From Anaerobiospirillum sp. NML120449 (lineage in GTDB: Bacteria; Pseudomonadota; Gammaproteobacteria; Enterobacterales; Succinivibrionaceae): a stretch of DNA of 45,191 bases. A program made the translations under genes and the position numbers. Below are positions 1 through 9,235 of this stretch, piece after piece. The stretch spans positions 1 to 45,191 of the forward strand of contig NZ_JALKIL010000039.1 in NCBI RefSeq assembly GCF_023051105.1, read 5' to 3'. How positions within the stretch are numbered: position 1 is the first letter of the stretch; every line of letters starts with the position of its first letter. Below the pieces are notes generated by a model. It saw nothing but the letters and a program-made list of their open reading frames with translations, was not told the DNA's origin and ran no database searches.

Positions 1-80
1 AAAATTATGTAGCTTTTCTACATATACGGCTGTTCAGTTTGATAGAATTAAATACGAGGTAAAAAAAATGAATGGCCTGT

Positions 81-980
81 CTATGCGGCTTTAGCTATGG
101 AAGATAGCTTAAATGCCGGGCTATGGTCACGAATTCTGCTGCGGGCATCAGCCTCATTTTCAGAAATGGAAGCCTGGTTACGAATAGTACTTTCCATTCT
201 GTTCTGTAAAGCGCCAAGCTCGGCACGCTTAGAGTCAACCTGCTGGATGATCTTGTCGATGTTGCCAAGGGTGTACTGAGCAAGAGAAGCCTTGGAAATA
301 GTCCAGCGAACTTCTGCCTTGGCAGCATTTGTGGCGCCATCAACCACCAGTCCTTGTGTAGCATTTTTGTCCTGCTGAATATTTTTTGCTGCAGCAAAAC
401 CTGCCATATCAGCAAGACCAGAGAGGGTGAAAGGCTTATCCCACTGCATTGACAGTGTGTCGCCTGCATTTGCGCCTACCTGGAAAACAATCTTGCCTGA
501 GGCACTGGGAATAAGGCTGTTTTCAACCTTTAAATGGTCCTGACCATTCTTGTTATTCTTACCATTCAGAACGGTAGCACCTGCAAAAGTGGTCTGGCGG
601 GCAATACGGTTGATTTCCTGGGAGAGCTGGGTAACTTCTTCCTGAAGGGCTTTACGATCAGACTCGGAGTTGGTGCCGTTGGCTGACTGTACGGCCAGTA
701 CGCGGATGCGCTGGAGCATGTTGGTGGTTTCATCAAGCGCACCTTCGATGGTCTGGGCAAGGGCAATACCGTCATTGGTGTTACGGTTACCCTGGTTCAG
801 GCCATTAATCTGAGATGTCAGTCGGTCGGAGATCTGCAGGCCGGCGGCATCGTCCTTGGCAGAGTTGATTCTCAGGCCTGAGCTTAATCTCTGGTAGGAG
901 GTATTCAGGGCCAGAGTGCTGTTAGCAAGTTTGCGCTGGGCATTGATCGAACTGACATTGGTGTTAACGTACAGAGCCAT
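81..980 (-). pseudogene. Flagellin, 3'-truncated
   Basis: This is a flagellin filament subunit that lacks its C-terminal D0 helix. The N-terminal D0/D1 region (starts MALYVNTNVSSINAQRKLA, then LSSGLRINSAKDDAAGLQI) is nearly identical to the intact flagellin at 34328-35302, and the short central part differs. Homology stops just after DARSRIRD (about residue 281). The remaining 14 or so residues (HSPAFKLSSIAKAA) are unrelated and run to a TAG. About 40 terminal residues needed for D0 packing and export are missing, and no terminator follows. The start has a good ribosome site (AGAGGG) and a sigma54-like promoter at 1097-1112, so it may still be transcribed. The missing end resembles the orphan fragment at 21160-21305. 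The truncation is seen directly; loss of function is inferred. Confidence 0.85.
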
Positions 981-1927
981 AGCAATTCCCTCTTAAAGCA
1001 GGTATGCGGGACAGCATAATGGTCCCATGGATAAACATTGTTGAAGCCTGTTGATGAGCTTCATAAAACATTACTGAAGCTTTTAGTTATTGCTTTAGCA
1101 CCATGTGTGCCATATTACGCTTTGCCTGGTCCTGGACCATAGTTGTCGTGTGATCGTCAGATTTATTTAACTGGATATTTATGCCTTTTGACAGAAGTGC
1201 CCGGCGGGACAAGATTATTTAAAAATTTGTTGATGTGTCGAAGTGGCATTTTTTGCATCGACATAAATATGACTGTTTCTGCCACCGGCGGCCCCTGCCT
1301 GGCGGTTGCATGGCCATGGTGGTGTCGTATCGATATGTGTTGTGTTGTGGTGTGGGGCTGGAATAAAAGTGATCAGCATTAGCTTGCCGGAGATCCAAAA
1401 GTTTGATTGAGCTCTAAATTTTGCACTTTTCCCATATTGGACTTCATGGGGCTGGCCAGATGGCGGTCTATGGCTGGTGCTTCATTAATGGCACCCGGCA
1501 GAGCCGTTATTTAGCCCTCAAAGTGGTAAAGATGCTATATCTAGTCAAATGGTGCAGGGCGGAAAAAACGGGCTTTCGGAACGCTTTTCCCTATGTTATG
1601 GAAAGTTGCAGGGGCGGGGTAACTTTGCTATTTTCCATGATATTTCTTATTTCTTACTGCCATGGCTTCCTTTTGCCTGGGAGCCATGCTGTTTTTCTAA
1701 GCGGCAGCACCATCTTTATAACCCGGTTCTCCCTTTTGCTCTGTGTCAGGGAGTGGGAAGCTATGATGGTGTATGGACTGAGATACGGCTGCTGCCGTCA
1801 GCTGCTTGCAGCTGCGTTAATGTTAAAGGCTGATGCTGACTCTTTGCTTTGCTGTTACCCCGGCAAGGTCTGCTGGTCTTTATACAGGGCGGGCTGTTAT
1901 TGCTGTACAAGATGATATGAGGTTGCT
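981..1927. other. Gene-free stretch
   Basis: The stretch holds the leader and promoter of the truncated flagellin, then about 800 bases with no convincing gene. Open frames on the plus strand (up to 164 codons, 1421-1915) encode Cys- and Trp-rich low-plausibility peptides without a ribosome site. I see no RNA gene or clear repeat. Confidence 0.5.
1097..1112 (-). promoter_or_regulatory. Sigma54-like promoter of truncated flagellin
   Basis: On the minus strand the sequence reads TGGCACACATGGTGCT, with GG and GC separated by exactly 10 bases as in -24/-12 promoters (TGGCAC-N5-TTGC). The intact flagellin carries a matching element at almost the same distance from its start (about 117 versus 116 bases), and both continue as TGCTAAA. 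Found by eye, not scored. Confidence 0.55.
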
Positions 1928-3592
1928 ATGGGAGCTGGTTCGGATTTGCTGAACAACATCGAGTGTGAGTACAAGTTTGGACTTAATGGCAAGTATGCCG
2001 GTTCATTTTTTGAAGATCTGTGTGCCAAATTCAATGAGGTCATTGCTGTACGCTATGAGGAGCTCAGCGATGATTTCAAAAAGGCCCATGCTCTTGATGA
2101 GTTTAAGGCTGATGTCTCCATGGTTCGCACTGAAAAACTGTCCAATGAGTACTTTGATACCAGCTTTGACCATCTGTTCAAAGAATTTCAGATGGGCCTG
2201 CGTATGCGTCGTTCCGATGCCGTTGCCGGCGTTGAGCAGACTGTAAAATTCAAGTCCAAAGTTGAGATGGGCGGTGCCTCACATACTCACGTTGAGTACA
2301 ACGTGCGCTGTGAGCAGGACATGCAGTCTCCTGATCTGAGCCTGTTTGGCCCTGGTCAGCTTCCTGAAGGCCTCAACGACATTCTGGCTGAAAACCCACT
2401 TACCCTGCGCTACCGCAGCAACTTCCAGCGCTCTTCCATGGTTTTTACCGTACCTTACTTCATGTCCTTTGAGGTAGCTGTAGACCAGGGTGAAATCAAT
2501 GCCGGCATCTGCTCCAGCCCGGTATCTGAAGTTGAGTTTGAGCTCAAGTCTATCGATCAGGCATGGCTTGACGCCAGCCGCGACAAGACCATTGTCGATC
2601 TTGATGATGTACGTTTTGAGTTCAGCTCCTTTATCAACGAGCTGCTGCTGATGATCTCCGGCTCTCCAACCGTCTATGTAGACAAGTATCCTGTTAACTA
2701 CCGCAGCGTAGTCTTAAATCAGAGCGGCAAGTATGTAGCAGCCCCTGACCTTGACAATGCCGGCTTTGAGAGCGGTGCTGGCCACGCTGTCCATGAGATG
2801 CCTGTTACCATGCAAAAGGAGCAGTCCATTGCCAGCCTGCCTTTAAAAGAGGGTGGTCTTATTGGCATGGAGCCTTTATCTAAGCTGCGCCGTGCTGTAG
2901 TTCTGAGCGTCTTTGATCATGACAATCCAGGACGAGGCCTTGACTGTCCAGCTGATACTCCAGCTGTACTGTCCGTATCCCGTGGCACCCGTGTGGACTT
3001 TGAGACTTTCCGCGCAGCCTTGAACAGCTACAAGCGCGCTGCCAACCCAACTATCGAGCTTTACAACCATACCTCCTATGCCATTACTGAGGCTTTTACC
3101 CTGGCTGTAGGTCTGGCCAACCTCATGGGTACCCGTCAGCACTTTGAAGACGTGGCCATGATTATGAGGGAGGCTATGGACTTCTCCTGTAACCACAAGA
3201 AGTTGCGTATTTCTGATGAAATTCGTCAGAGCCATCGTGACCTGTGTCAGGATGCTGAACTGAGCGATCTGAGCATGCTTATCGTCAGTGAATGCTCCAA
3301 CATGTATCTTGAGTTCAACGTTAAGATGTGGTTTGAGCCTTTCTACCGTCACTTTGCTGAGGATCTTGAGAACAAGGACTTCAACGTTGAGGACTTCAAG
3401 ACCCTGATGCGCACTTCTGTCAAGAACAGCCAGGGAATCAAGATGGCCGAGTACATCGAGCGTGCCGGTTATATTCTCAGAAGAAAGTCCATGCTGCTAA
3501 ACGACGACAATTTCAAGGGCAACAAGGGTCTGGCACTGGCAACCCAGTACCACATGCGTCGCGCCTGGGAAACCATCAACCTCGGCAGCTGA
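1928..3592 (+). CDS. CYTH (triphosphate tunnel) domain protein
   Basis: The N-terminus carries the ExExK signature of CYTH/triphosphate tunnel metalloenzymes (E12, E14 and K16 in NIECEYKF). Further charged strands typical of the tunnel follow: RMRRSD, VKFKSKVE, LRYRSNFQRSS, then VEFELKSI and DVRFEFSSF, spanning roughly residues 10-230. Members hydrolyse inorganic triphosphate or act on other triphosphates with a divalent metal. The C-terminal part (about 300-554) is mostly helical in appearance. It could correspond to the CHAD-like half of YgiF-type proteins, but I cannot see the usual conserved histidine pattern. At 554 residues it is longer than YgiF (about 430). ATG at 1928 is preceded by TGAGG at a 5-base spacing. 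It lies 5' of pgk, with two terminators between, so it is probably a separate unit. The CYTH call is fairly secure; the substrate is unknown. Confidence 0.7.
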   Translation: MGAGSDLLNNIECEYKFGLNGKYAGSFFEDLCAKFNEVIAVRYEELSDDFKKAHALDEFKADVSMVRTEKLSNEYFDTSFDHLFKEFQMGLRMRRSDAVAGVEQTVKFKSKVEMGGASHTHVEYNVRCEQDMQSPDLSLFGPGQLPEGLNDILAENPLTLRYRSNFQRSSMVFTVPYFMSFEVAVDQGEINAGICSSPVSEVEFELKSIDQAWLDASRDKTIVDLDDVRFEFSSFINELLLMISGSPTVYVDKYPVNYRSVVLNQSGKYVAAPDLDNAGFESGAGHAVHEMPVTMQKEQSIASLPLKEGGLIGMEPLSKLRRAVVLSVFDHDNPGRGLDCPADTPAVLSVSRGTRVDFETFRAALNSYKRAANPTIELYNHTSYAITEAFTLAVGLANLMGTRQHFEDVAMIMREAMDFSCNHKKLRISDEIRQSHRDLCQDAELSDLSMLIVSECSNMYLEFNVKMWFEPFYRHFAEDLENKDFNVEDFKTLMRTSVKNSQGIKMAEYIERAGYILRRKSMLLNDDNFKGNKGLALATQYHMRRAWETINLGS

Positions 3593-3998
3593 TGTCGTCA
3601 TCGGCTGATGACCCATTAGATACCAGCACTGCATTAGCCCCTATGTCATGTCGAAAGGCCGATAGTCTGCCGGATCCACCATGTAGGGGCTATCGTTTCG
3701 GAGTCATCTTTCCGTCTTCATAAAGAAGCGCTATAGCTCCGCGTATAAGAAGTATCCATGCATGTATGCTGCAGCTGTGCAGGCTTTATATGAGCGCATG
3801 AGCAGTGTCTGGCATGCATATGGGGCGTTTACCTGGACTTTGCCTTATGTTCTTCCTGGAAAGGTAATGTCCATGGTACTTTCCACTTTGGTGCTGCTTA
3901 ATTGAGCGCAGCATGGCCTGTCAGGGATATGTCTTAGGTGTTTATGCTGTTGTGCTGCGGCAGTCATCTGATATGAGAAATGATTAACGAATCACGAT

Positions 3999-4026
3999 TA
4001 AAGCGCCTTTGCAGGGCGCTTTTTTA
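3999..4026 (+). terminator. Rho-independent terminator
   Basis: Stem GCGCC/GGCGC flanked by A and T tracts, loop TTTGCAG, followed by a run of seven T. It lies about 400 bases after the CYTH gene and is the first strong terminator downstream of it. Confidence 0.7.
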
Positions 4027-4161
4027 TTAGCTGTATGTCTGAGGCGGGGGTTAACTTACGTGCAGGGTTGCAATGGCAGGGGCGTCTGATGCAGTCAGTG
4101 AGTGGATTGAGGGGCTCTGACTGTTTATCTAGGATGACTGATTAAGCTAACTTTTTTAAAT

Positions 4162-4201
4162 GCCTGGATTTGCCCTCAAAGGGCACGCATCCGGGCTTTT
4201 T
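4162..4201 (+). terminator. Terminator-like hairpin upstream of pgk promoter
   Basis: The hairpin pairs GCCCT with AGGGC around a CAA loop and, below an internal loop, GGAT with ATCC and GCC with GGC. Five T residues follow. The pgk promoter candidate starts just after it, so it seems to insulate pgk from upstream transcription. Confidence 0.55.
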
Positions 4202-4204
4202 CAA

Positions 4205-4233
4205 TTGCTGCAATGGTGCTTTTACTATATAAT
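4205..4233 (+). promoter_or_regulatory. Sigma70-like promoter of pgk
   Basis: A perfect -10 box TATAAT at 4228-4233 lies 17 bases after a weak -35 TTGCTG at 4205-4210. This would give a 5' leader of about 240 bases before pgk. No riboswitch was recognised in that leader. Confidence 0.55.
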
Positions 4234-4481
4234 ATTTCTCACTTGAGGCAGATATTATCTGCCGGTAAACTCCGGAAGTATGCGGTTTTTTTTGTATAAA
4301 CTGGAAAGCGGCATAGAGCCGGTGCCTGGAGTTCGCGTGTGTGGATCCTGGCAAAGTTCTCATCCGTCATCATCCGGTGCTTTTTGCAACACCGGGCAGA
4401 CCACAAACCTTAAAACAGGCAAAGGTCCTGAGATGATGGTTAAAAGTCTGAAATGACAATCAAATTTGAGGAATTATCGTT

Positions 4482-5648
4482 ATGGCAGCAGTCAAGAAGA
4501 TGGCCGACCTCGACCTGAAGGGCAAGCGTGTATTCATCCGTGCTGATTTAAATGTACCAGTAAAGGATGGCAAGGTTACCTCAGACGTACGTATCGTAAG
4601 CTCTTTACCAACCATCAAGTTAGCTCTTGAGAAGGGCGCTAAGGTCATGGTTACTTCCCACCTTGGCCGTCCAGAAGAGGGTGTATACGCTGAGGAGTTC
4701 TCCTTAAAGCCAGTTGTTGACCACATGGCTACCCTTTTAGACTGCCCAGTACGCCTCGTTAAGGACTACCTCGACGGTGTTGAAGTAAACGAGGGTGAGG
4801 TTGTGGTTCTTGAGAACTGCCGCTTCAACAAGGGCGAAAAGAAGAACGCCGAAGACCTCTCCAAGAAGTATGCAGCTCTGTGCGACGTTTTCGTAATGGA
4901 CGCTTTCGGTACTGCTCACCGTGCTCAGGCCACCACCTATGGTGTTGCTCAGTTCGCTCCTGTTGCCTGTGTAGGTCTGCTGCTTGACGCTGAGCTCACC
5001 GCTCTGGGCAAGGCCTTTGAGAGCCCAGCCCGTCCAATGCTGGCTATCGTAGGCGGTTCCAAGGTTTCCACCAAGTTACCAGTTCTCGAGTCCCTGCTGG
5101 GCGTTGCTGACCACCTCGTAGTAGGCGGCGGTATCTCCAACACCTTTATCGCTTCCCAGGGCAACAATGTTGGCAAGTCCCTCTATGAGCCAGAGCTCAT
5201 GGAGAAGGCAAAGGAAATTGCCGGCAAGACCAATATTCCTGCTTTCGTTGACGTAGTAACCGGCAAGGAGTTCGACGCTGCTACTCCTGCTACTGTTAAG
5301 AAGATCTCTGAGATTGCCGATGACGACATGATCTTCGACCTGGGCCCAGAGTCCATCAAGAACGTATGCGAAGCCATCAAGGGCGCCAAGACCATTATCT
5401 GGAACGGTCCTGTTGGTGTATTCGAGTTTGATCAGTTCTCCAAGGGTACCGAAGCCATGGCCCGTGCCATTGCTGACTCCGATGCCTTCTCCGTAGCCGG
5501 TGGTGGTGACACCATTGCTGCTATCCAGAAGTTTGACATTGAGGATAAGATTTCCTACATCTCCACCGGTGGTGGCGCTTTCCTTGAGTTCCTCGAGGGC
5601 AAGAAGTTACCTGCCGTTGAGATTCTTGAGAAGCGTGCTGCTGAGTAA
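4482..5648 (+). CDS. pgk: Phosphoglycerate kinase
   Basis: The enzyme converts 1,3-bisphosphoglycerate and ADP to 3-phosphoglycerate and ATP in cytosolic glycolysis. The 388-residue product matches E. coli Pgk (387) along its whole length. Visible landmarks are [16 protein letters not shown] at the substrate site, [18 protein letters not shown], the nucleotide-binding [16 protein letters not shown], and the C-terminal GGGDT and [17 protein letters not shown] at 4482 is preceded by GAGGAA (4468-4473) at an 8-base spacing. fba follows after 228 bases with no terminator between, so the two are probably co-transcribed. epd, which often precedes pgk in related bacteria, is absent here. Confidence 0.98.
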   Translation: MAAVKKMADLDLKGKRVFIRADLNVPVKDGKVTSDVRIVSSLPTIKLALEKGAKVMVTSHLGRPEEGVYAEEFSLKPVVDHMATLLDCPVRLVKDYLDGVEVNEGEVVVLENCRFNKGEKKNAEDLSKKYAALCDVFVMDAFGTAHRAQATTYGVAQFAPVACVGLLLDAELTALGKAFESPARPMLAIVGGSKVSTKLPVLESLLGVADHLVVGGGISNTFIASQGNNVGKSLYEPELMEKAKEIAGKTNIPAFVDVVTGKEFDAATPATVKKISEIADDDMIFDLGPESIKNVCEAIKGAKTIIWNGPVGVFEFDQFSKGTEAMARAIADSDAFSVAGGGDTIAAIQKFDIEDKISYISTGGGAFLEFLEGKKLPAVEILEKRAAE

Positions 5649-5876
5649 TTCAGCCGTATGCTGAGCCGATTCCCGGACTGTGAACCGGGCATCATGCCTG
5701 AGCCTGCGCAGTGGTAAAATGGATACCGACGGTGTCTGTGCCTCTTCGTGGGCCCCGGCCCAAATTGTCTCCGTAATGACCTACCGTGAGTGTGTGCCCG
5801 CTGAGATCAGTAAGAGACAAAACAATTAAGCATTTAAGTGCGCAACCAAGCGCCTTATCTTTAGGAATTGACTTCA

Positions 5877-6956
5877 ATGACCAAGATTTTAGATGTTGTT
5901 AAGCCTGGTGTGTTATTTGGCGAAGATCTCCACAAGTTATTTGCTGTTGCCAAGGAGAATGGCTACGCTTTCCCAGCTGTAAACTGCATCGGTACCGATT
6001 CTGTTAACGCCGTTTTAGAGGCCGCCAAGAAGGCTAACTCTGCTGTTATAGTTCAGTTCTCCAACGGTGGTGCTTCTTTCGTAGCCGGTAAGGGCATCAA
6101 GCTCGAAGGCCAGCAGGGTGCCGTTCTGGGCTCCATCTCCGGCGCCTTGCACGTTCACAACGTAGCTGAGTCCTATGGTGTCCCAGTTGTTCTGCACACC
6201 GACCACTGCGCCAAGAAGTTACTCCCATGGATCGACGGTCTGCTCGATGCTGGTGAGGCCTACTTCAAGGAGCACGGCAAGCCATTATTCTCCTCCCACA
6301 TGATTGACCTCTCCGAGGAGTCACTTAAGGATAATGTAGACCTCTGCTGCAAGTACCTTGAGCGTATGTCCAAGCTTGGCATGACCCTCGAGCTCGAGCT
6401 CGGCTGCACCGGTGGTGAGGAAGACGGCGTTGACAACTCTGACAAGGACGAGTCCGCTTTATACACCCAGCCAGAGGACGTAGCTTACGCCTATGAGCGC
6501 TTAATCAAGATTTCTCCAAACTTCACCATTGCCGCCTCTTTCGGTAACGTACACGGTGTTTACAAGCCAGGTAACGTCAAGCTCAAGCCAACCATTTTAC
6601 GTGATTCCCAGAAGTACGTAGCTGAGAAGTTTGGTCTGTCCGAGGCTAAGCCATTAAACCTCGTATTCCACGGTGGTTCCGGTTCTACCAAGGAAGAAAT
6701 CGCTGAGTCCGTATCCTACGGCGTAATCAAGATGAACATCGACACCGACACCCAGTGGGCTTGCTGGAAGGGTGTAAAGGATTACTACGAGAGCAACAAG
6801 GACTACTTACAGGGTCAGCTGGGCAACCCAACCGGTCCAGACGCTCCTAACAAGAAGTACTACGACCCACGCGTATGGTTACGTAAGGGCCAGGAGACCA
6901 TGACCGAGCGTGTACTCGCCGCCATGCAGGAATTAGGCTGCGTAGACTCCCTGTAA
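5877..6956 (+). CDS. fbaA: Class II fructose-bisphosphate aldolase
   Basis: A zinc-dependent aldolase that cleaves fructose 1,6-bisphosphate to dihydroxyacetone phosphate and glyceraldehyde 3-phosphate. From ATG 5877 the product is 359 residues, the same as E. coli FbaA, and aligns throughout. LHTDHCAKK carries the catalytic Asp and a zinc-ligand His. ELGCTGGEEDGVDNS, ASFGNVHGVYKPGN and FHGGSGS supply other metal and phosphate ligands, and NIDTDTQWA is present. An upstream in-frame TTG (5868) is possible, but ATG 5877 has AGGA at a suitable distance and gives the family-typical MTKILDVVKPGV start. It forms a glycolytic pair with pgk and ends at a strong terminator (7047-7076). Confidence 0.98.
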   Translation: MTKILDVVKPGVLFGEDLHKLFAVAKENGYAFPAVNCIGTDSVNAVLEAAKKANSAVIVQFSNGGASFVAGKGIKLEGQQGAVLGSISGALHVHNVAESYGVPVVLHTDHCAKKLLPWIDGLLDAGEAYFKEHGKPLFSSHMIDLSEESLKDNVDLCCKYLERMSKLGMTLELELGCTGGEEDGVDNSDKDESALYTQPEDVAYAYERLIKISPNFTIAASFGNVHGVYKPGNVKLKPTILRDSQKYVAEKFGLSEAKPLNLVFHGGSGSTKEEIAESVSYGVIKMNIDTDTQWACWKGVKDYYESNKDYLQGQLGNPTGPDAPNKKYYDPRVWLRKGQETMTERVLAAMQELGCVDSL

Positions 6957-7006
6957 TTCCTCATCTCTGCACAGTCCAGCTGCGCTCAGCACCGCTGTAC
7001 TGACAG

Positions 7007-7036
7007 GGCAGCAGGCCTGCTTTGCAGGCTGCTGCC
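7007..7036 (+). other. Long hairpin after fba
   Basis: An almost perfect stem pairs GGCAGCAG and CCTGC with GCAGG and CTGCTGCC around a TTT loop. It has no T tract of its own and sits 10 bases before the terminator, so it may protect the transcript 3' end. Confidence 0.5.
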
Positions 7037-7046
7037 ACCAGACAAT

Positions 7047-7076
7047 AAAGCCCGAGGCTCGCGCCCCGGGCTTTTT
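7047..7076 (+). terminator. Terminator of pgk-fba
   Basis: Stem AAGCCCG/CGGGCTT with a GC-rich loop, followed by five T residues. It lies 90 bases after the fba stop. Confidence 0.85.
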
Positions 7077-7080
7077 GCGT

Positions 7081-7692
7081 CTTTATAATCTGAAACCGGA
7101 CACCCGTACCATTTGAACCGCATTGCCACTTAACAGTCCTGCGACCCGATCAATCTCGACACCATACGTAAGGATCAGGCAGCAGACAGAGCAAGTGCAG
7201 TGCCTTGCGCTGCTGACTCCTGCAACTGAAGTCAAATTACCATGGGCCATAACAGAGGCTGTCACTGGCTAAATGTGGCAGTCAATGAGCATGCTTGTGC
7301 ATCGTAGGCGGACCATTGACTGGTCATTACTCAGTGTTGAGCCAGAGTAAAGGCCAGGCAAGTAGCGGCCATTTGACCAACACTGCATAGCCGGCAAGTT
7401 GTACTGCAGCCGGCATGGCAGAGTACTGGGTATGCCAGTGTCAGCCATTGGACCACCTCGGGATAGCCGCCAAGTTGTACTGCAGCCAGCATGGCAGAGT
7501 ACTGGATAGGCCAATGTCGTCAATTGGAACAACACGGCATAGGCGGCAAGTTGTCCTTTAAGCAGCAGGGCTTATTATTGCCTGTGACGCAGCTCCTCTT
7601 TTGTAATGGGGCCAGTAAAAGGGCTTTTACATCCGGCATTCCTGTTTTGAGGCGACCTCATTAAATGCACAGATAATTGGGCCTCAAATACA
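7081..7692. other. Gene-free stretch between convergent fba and fliD
   Basis: Apart from the 76-bp repeat there is no supported gene. The minus-strand open frames through the repeat are Cys/Trp-rich and lack ribosome sites. Confidence 0.5.
7317..7555. repeat. 76-bp imperfect tandem repeat, about three copies
   Basis: Units start at about 7317 (diverged), 7393 and 7469, and a fourth begins at 7545, at an exact 76-base step. The two central units share GCAAGTTGTACTGCAGCC and GGCATGGCAGAGTACTGG-like blocks. The first unit matches mainly in its last third (GCCATTTGACCA, GCATAGCC). The period is not a multiple of three, so a translated repeat is unlikely. Confidence 0.75.
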
Positions 7693-7693
7693 G

Positions 7694-7725
7694 AAAAGCC
7701 CCAAAGCCTGTTACGGCTCTGGGGC
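7694..7725 (-). terminator. Terminator of fliD
   Basis: On the minus strand GCCCCAGAGCC pairs with GGCTTTGGGGC (one mismatch) around a 6-base loop, followed by TTTTC. It lies about 70 bases beyond the fliD stop. Confidence 0.75.
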
Positions 7726-7792
7726 AGAGTAGTAGTGCGAATCAGGTGCGAGGTTGAAAGCCCTGATTTAAAGGCTTTCAGCCTTTATTGCA

Positions 7793-9235
7793 TTAACCTA
7801 ATGCGGACATTAAGTAATTCAGGGAAGTGTTATAGCCTGCGATAGTGGTATCGAGACGGGCATAACGCTGACGTAAGTTGGCCTCATACTCTTCCAGGTA
7901 AGTGGCGTTCTCAGCTTCTTCCTTCTGGTAGTCCTTGAGCTTCATGTTCAGGGACTCTTCACGGTTGGACAGCAGACCGTTGCTCTTGGTGTAGTCGTCA
8001 ACAATCTTGTTGAGCTCGGTCATAACACCTGGGTTCTTGTCATCCTTGCTGGCAAAGATGTTAACAACGGCGTTGAAGTTGTCCTTGATGCCCTCTTTGA
8101 ACTTGGTGGAGTCGAGGGACATGGTGCCGTCCTTGTCGATCTTGATACCTACAGAGTAGATGTCCAGACCTGAGGAGTTGCCCTTAACCTTGGTCATGAT
8201 GTTCTGGACCTGGGTCTTGAGGCCACGGAGCATGGAGTCACCGGCAAGCTCACCACCGTCGTAGTTGTTCTGACCGTCGGTGTAGGTGTTGTGCTCGTAG
8301 AGGGTGTCCATGGTGGAGATTAAGGTGTTGTAGGCGTTTACGAAGCCGTTCATCTTCTCTGTAACCTTATCAATGTCAGCAGATACGGTTACGTTGTTGG
8401 AGATGTAGCCACCCTTGTCGTCCTTCTCAGACTCGCGCTGTACGTTAATGGTCAGACCGGAAACGTTCTTGAACTCGTTAGTAGAGGAGGTCAGTTCCTG
8501 ACCATCGAGATCGATGATGGCGTCACGGCCCTGAACAACGTCCCATTTACCAGCCTTATTGGTGCTATTGTTCTTGGTGCTGACATTTAATTCGGCAGCT
8601 GCGCCATCAGCCTTACCGTCCTTGGCATCAAACTTCATCTCGAATTCGGCATCCTTACCGGATAAGCCAGTGTCGATTACAAGCTTGTCGCCGTCCTTGG
8701 TGGAAACGGTAGTAGCGGTTACACCGAAGTCATTGTCGTTGATCTTCTTACGCAGAGAAGCAACGGTGTCGTCAGCAGCAACCTGAATCTTGATCTCACG
8801 CTTCTTGGTGGTACCGTCGTCGTTCTTGATGTCCGGCAGAGTGATGGTAAGGGTACCTTCCTCAAACTTGGTGCCGTCTTTGAAGGTCTGGGAGATCTTT
8901 TCGTTGGAAGCGGTCTGCTTAACAGCGATATCGTAAGAACCGTCAGCAGCGTCGTCCTTGGTGGAAACGGTGAAGAATGGGTTCTCGGTAGGCTGGTTGG
9001 TGGTTACCTTACGGGTGTTGAAGCCGTTGTCTTCGGTAAGGGCCTTCAGAGCCTTCTGGAAGTCGGTTAAAGCACTCTTTAACTTGCCAACACCAGAGAT
9101 GGCGATGTTGGTCTCTTCCTTGCGGTAGATGACGTTCTTGTTGATCTGGTTTTTCTTGGCAGCAACCGATGCAGCAATAATGGACTCAAAGTCCATGCCG
9201 GAAGCGGAACCAGCGGAAGTAATATTAGATGGCAT
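7793..9235 (-). CDS. fliD: Flagellar filament cap protein FliD (hook-associated protein 2)
   Basis: FliD caps the growing flagellar filament and guides flagellin folding. The 480-residue product has the family start (MPSNITSAGSASGMDFESIIAA), an N-terminal D0 segment rich in heptad-like residues (KNQINKNVIYRKEE), and a Ser/Thr/Asp/Lys-rich central head. The C-terminal part has DKVTEKMNGFVNAYNTLIS, GELAGDSMLRGLKTQVQNIM and SVGIKIDKDGTMSLDSTKF, then a terminal coiled coil ending YLMSALG. The length fits (E. coli about 468). The ribosome site AGGAG precedes ATG 9235. A sigma28-like promoter lies at 9329-9355 and a terminator follows. No flaG, fliS or fliT is adjacent, so flagellar genes are scattered in this window. 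Confidence 0.95.
   Translation of the reverse strand: MPSNITSAGSASGMDFESIIAASVAAKKNQINKNVIYRKEETNIAISGVGKLKSALTDFQKALKALTEDNGFNTRKVTTNQPTENPFFTVSTKDDAADGSYDIAVKQTASNEKISQTFKDGTKFEEGTLTITLPDIKNDDGTTKKREIKIQVAADDTVASLRKKINDNDFGVTATTVSTKDGDKLVIDTGLSGKDAEFEMKFDAKDGKADGAAAELNVSTKNNSTNKAGKWDVVQGRDAIIDLDGQELTSSTNEFKNVSGLTINVQRESEKDDKGGYISNNVTVSADIDKVTEKMNGFVNAYNTLISTMDTLYEHNTYTDGQNNYDGGELAGDSMLRGLKTQVQNIMTKVKGNSSGLDIYSVGIKIDKDGTMSLDSTKFKEGIKDNFNAVVNIFASKDDKNPGVMTELNKIVDDYTKSNGLLSNREESLNMKLKDYQKEEAENATYLEEYEANLRQRYARLDTTIAGYNTSLNYLMSALG

Larger units (their letters stand above)
3593..4481. other. Intergenic region with two terminators and pgk leader
   Basis: After the CYTH gene there is a long-range inverted repeat (TAGCCCCTA at 3635, TAGGGGCTA at 3684), then two terminator-like hairpins (3999-4026 and 4162-4201), then the pgk promoter and a leader of about 240 bases. 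No protein gene is convincing. The interval 4027-4161 between the terminators could hold a small RNA, but I cannot identify one. Confidence 0.5.

Noticed and set aside
1421..1915. 164-codon plus-strand open frame before the CYTH gene
   Set aside because: Very rich in Cys, Trp and Tyr, with no ribosome site and no family resemblance; probably non-coding.
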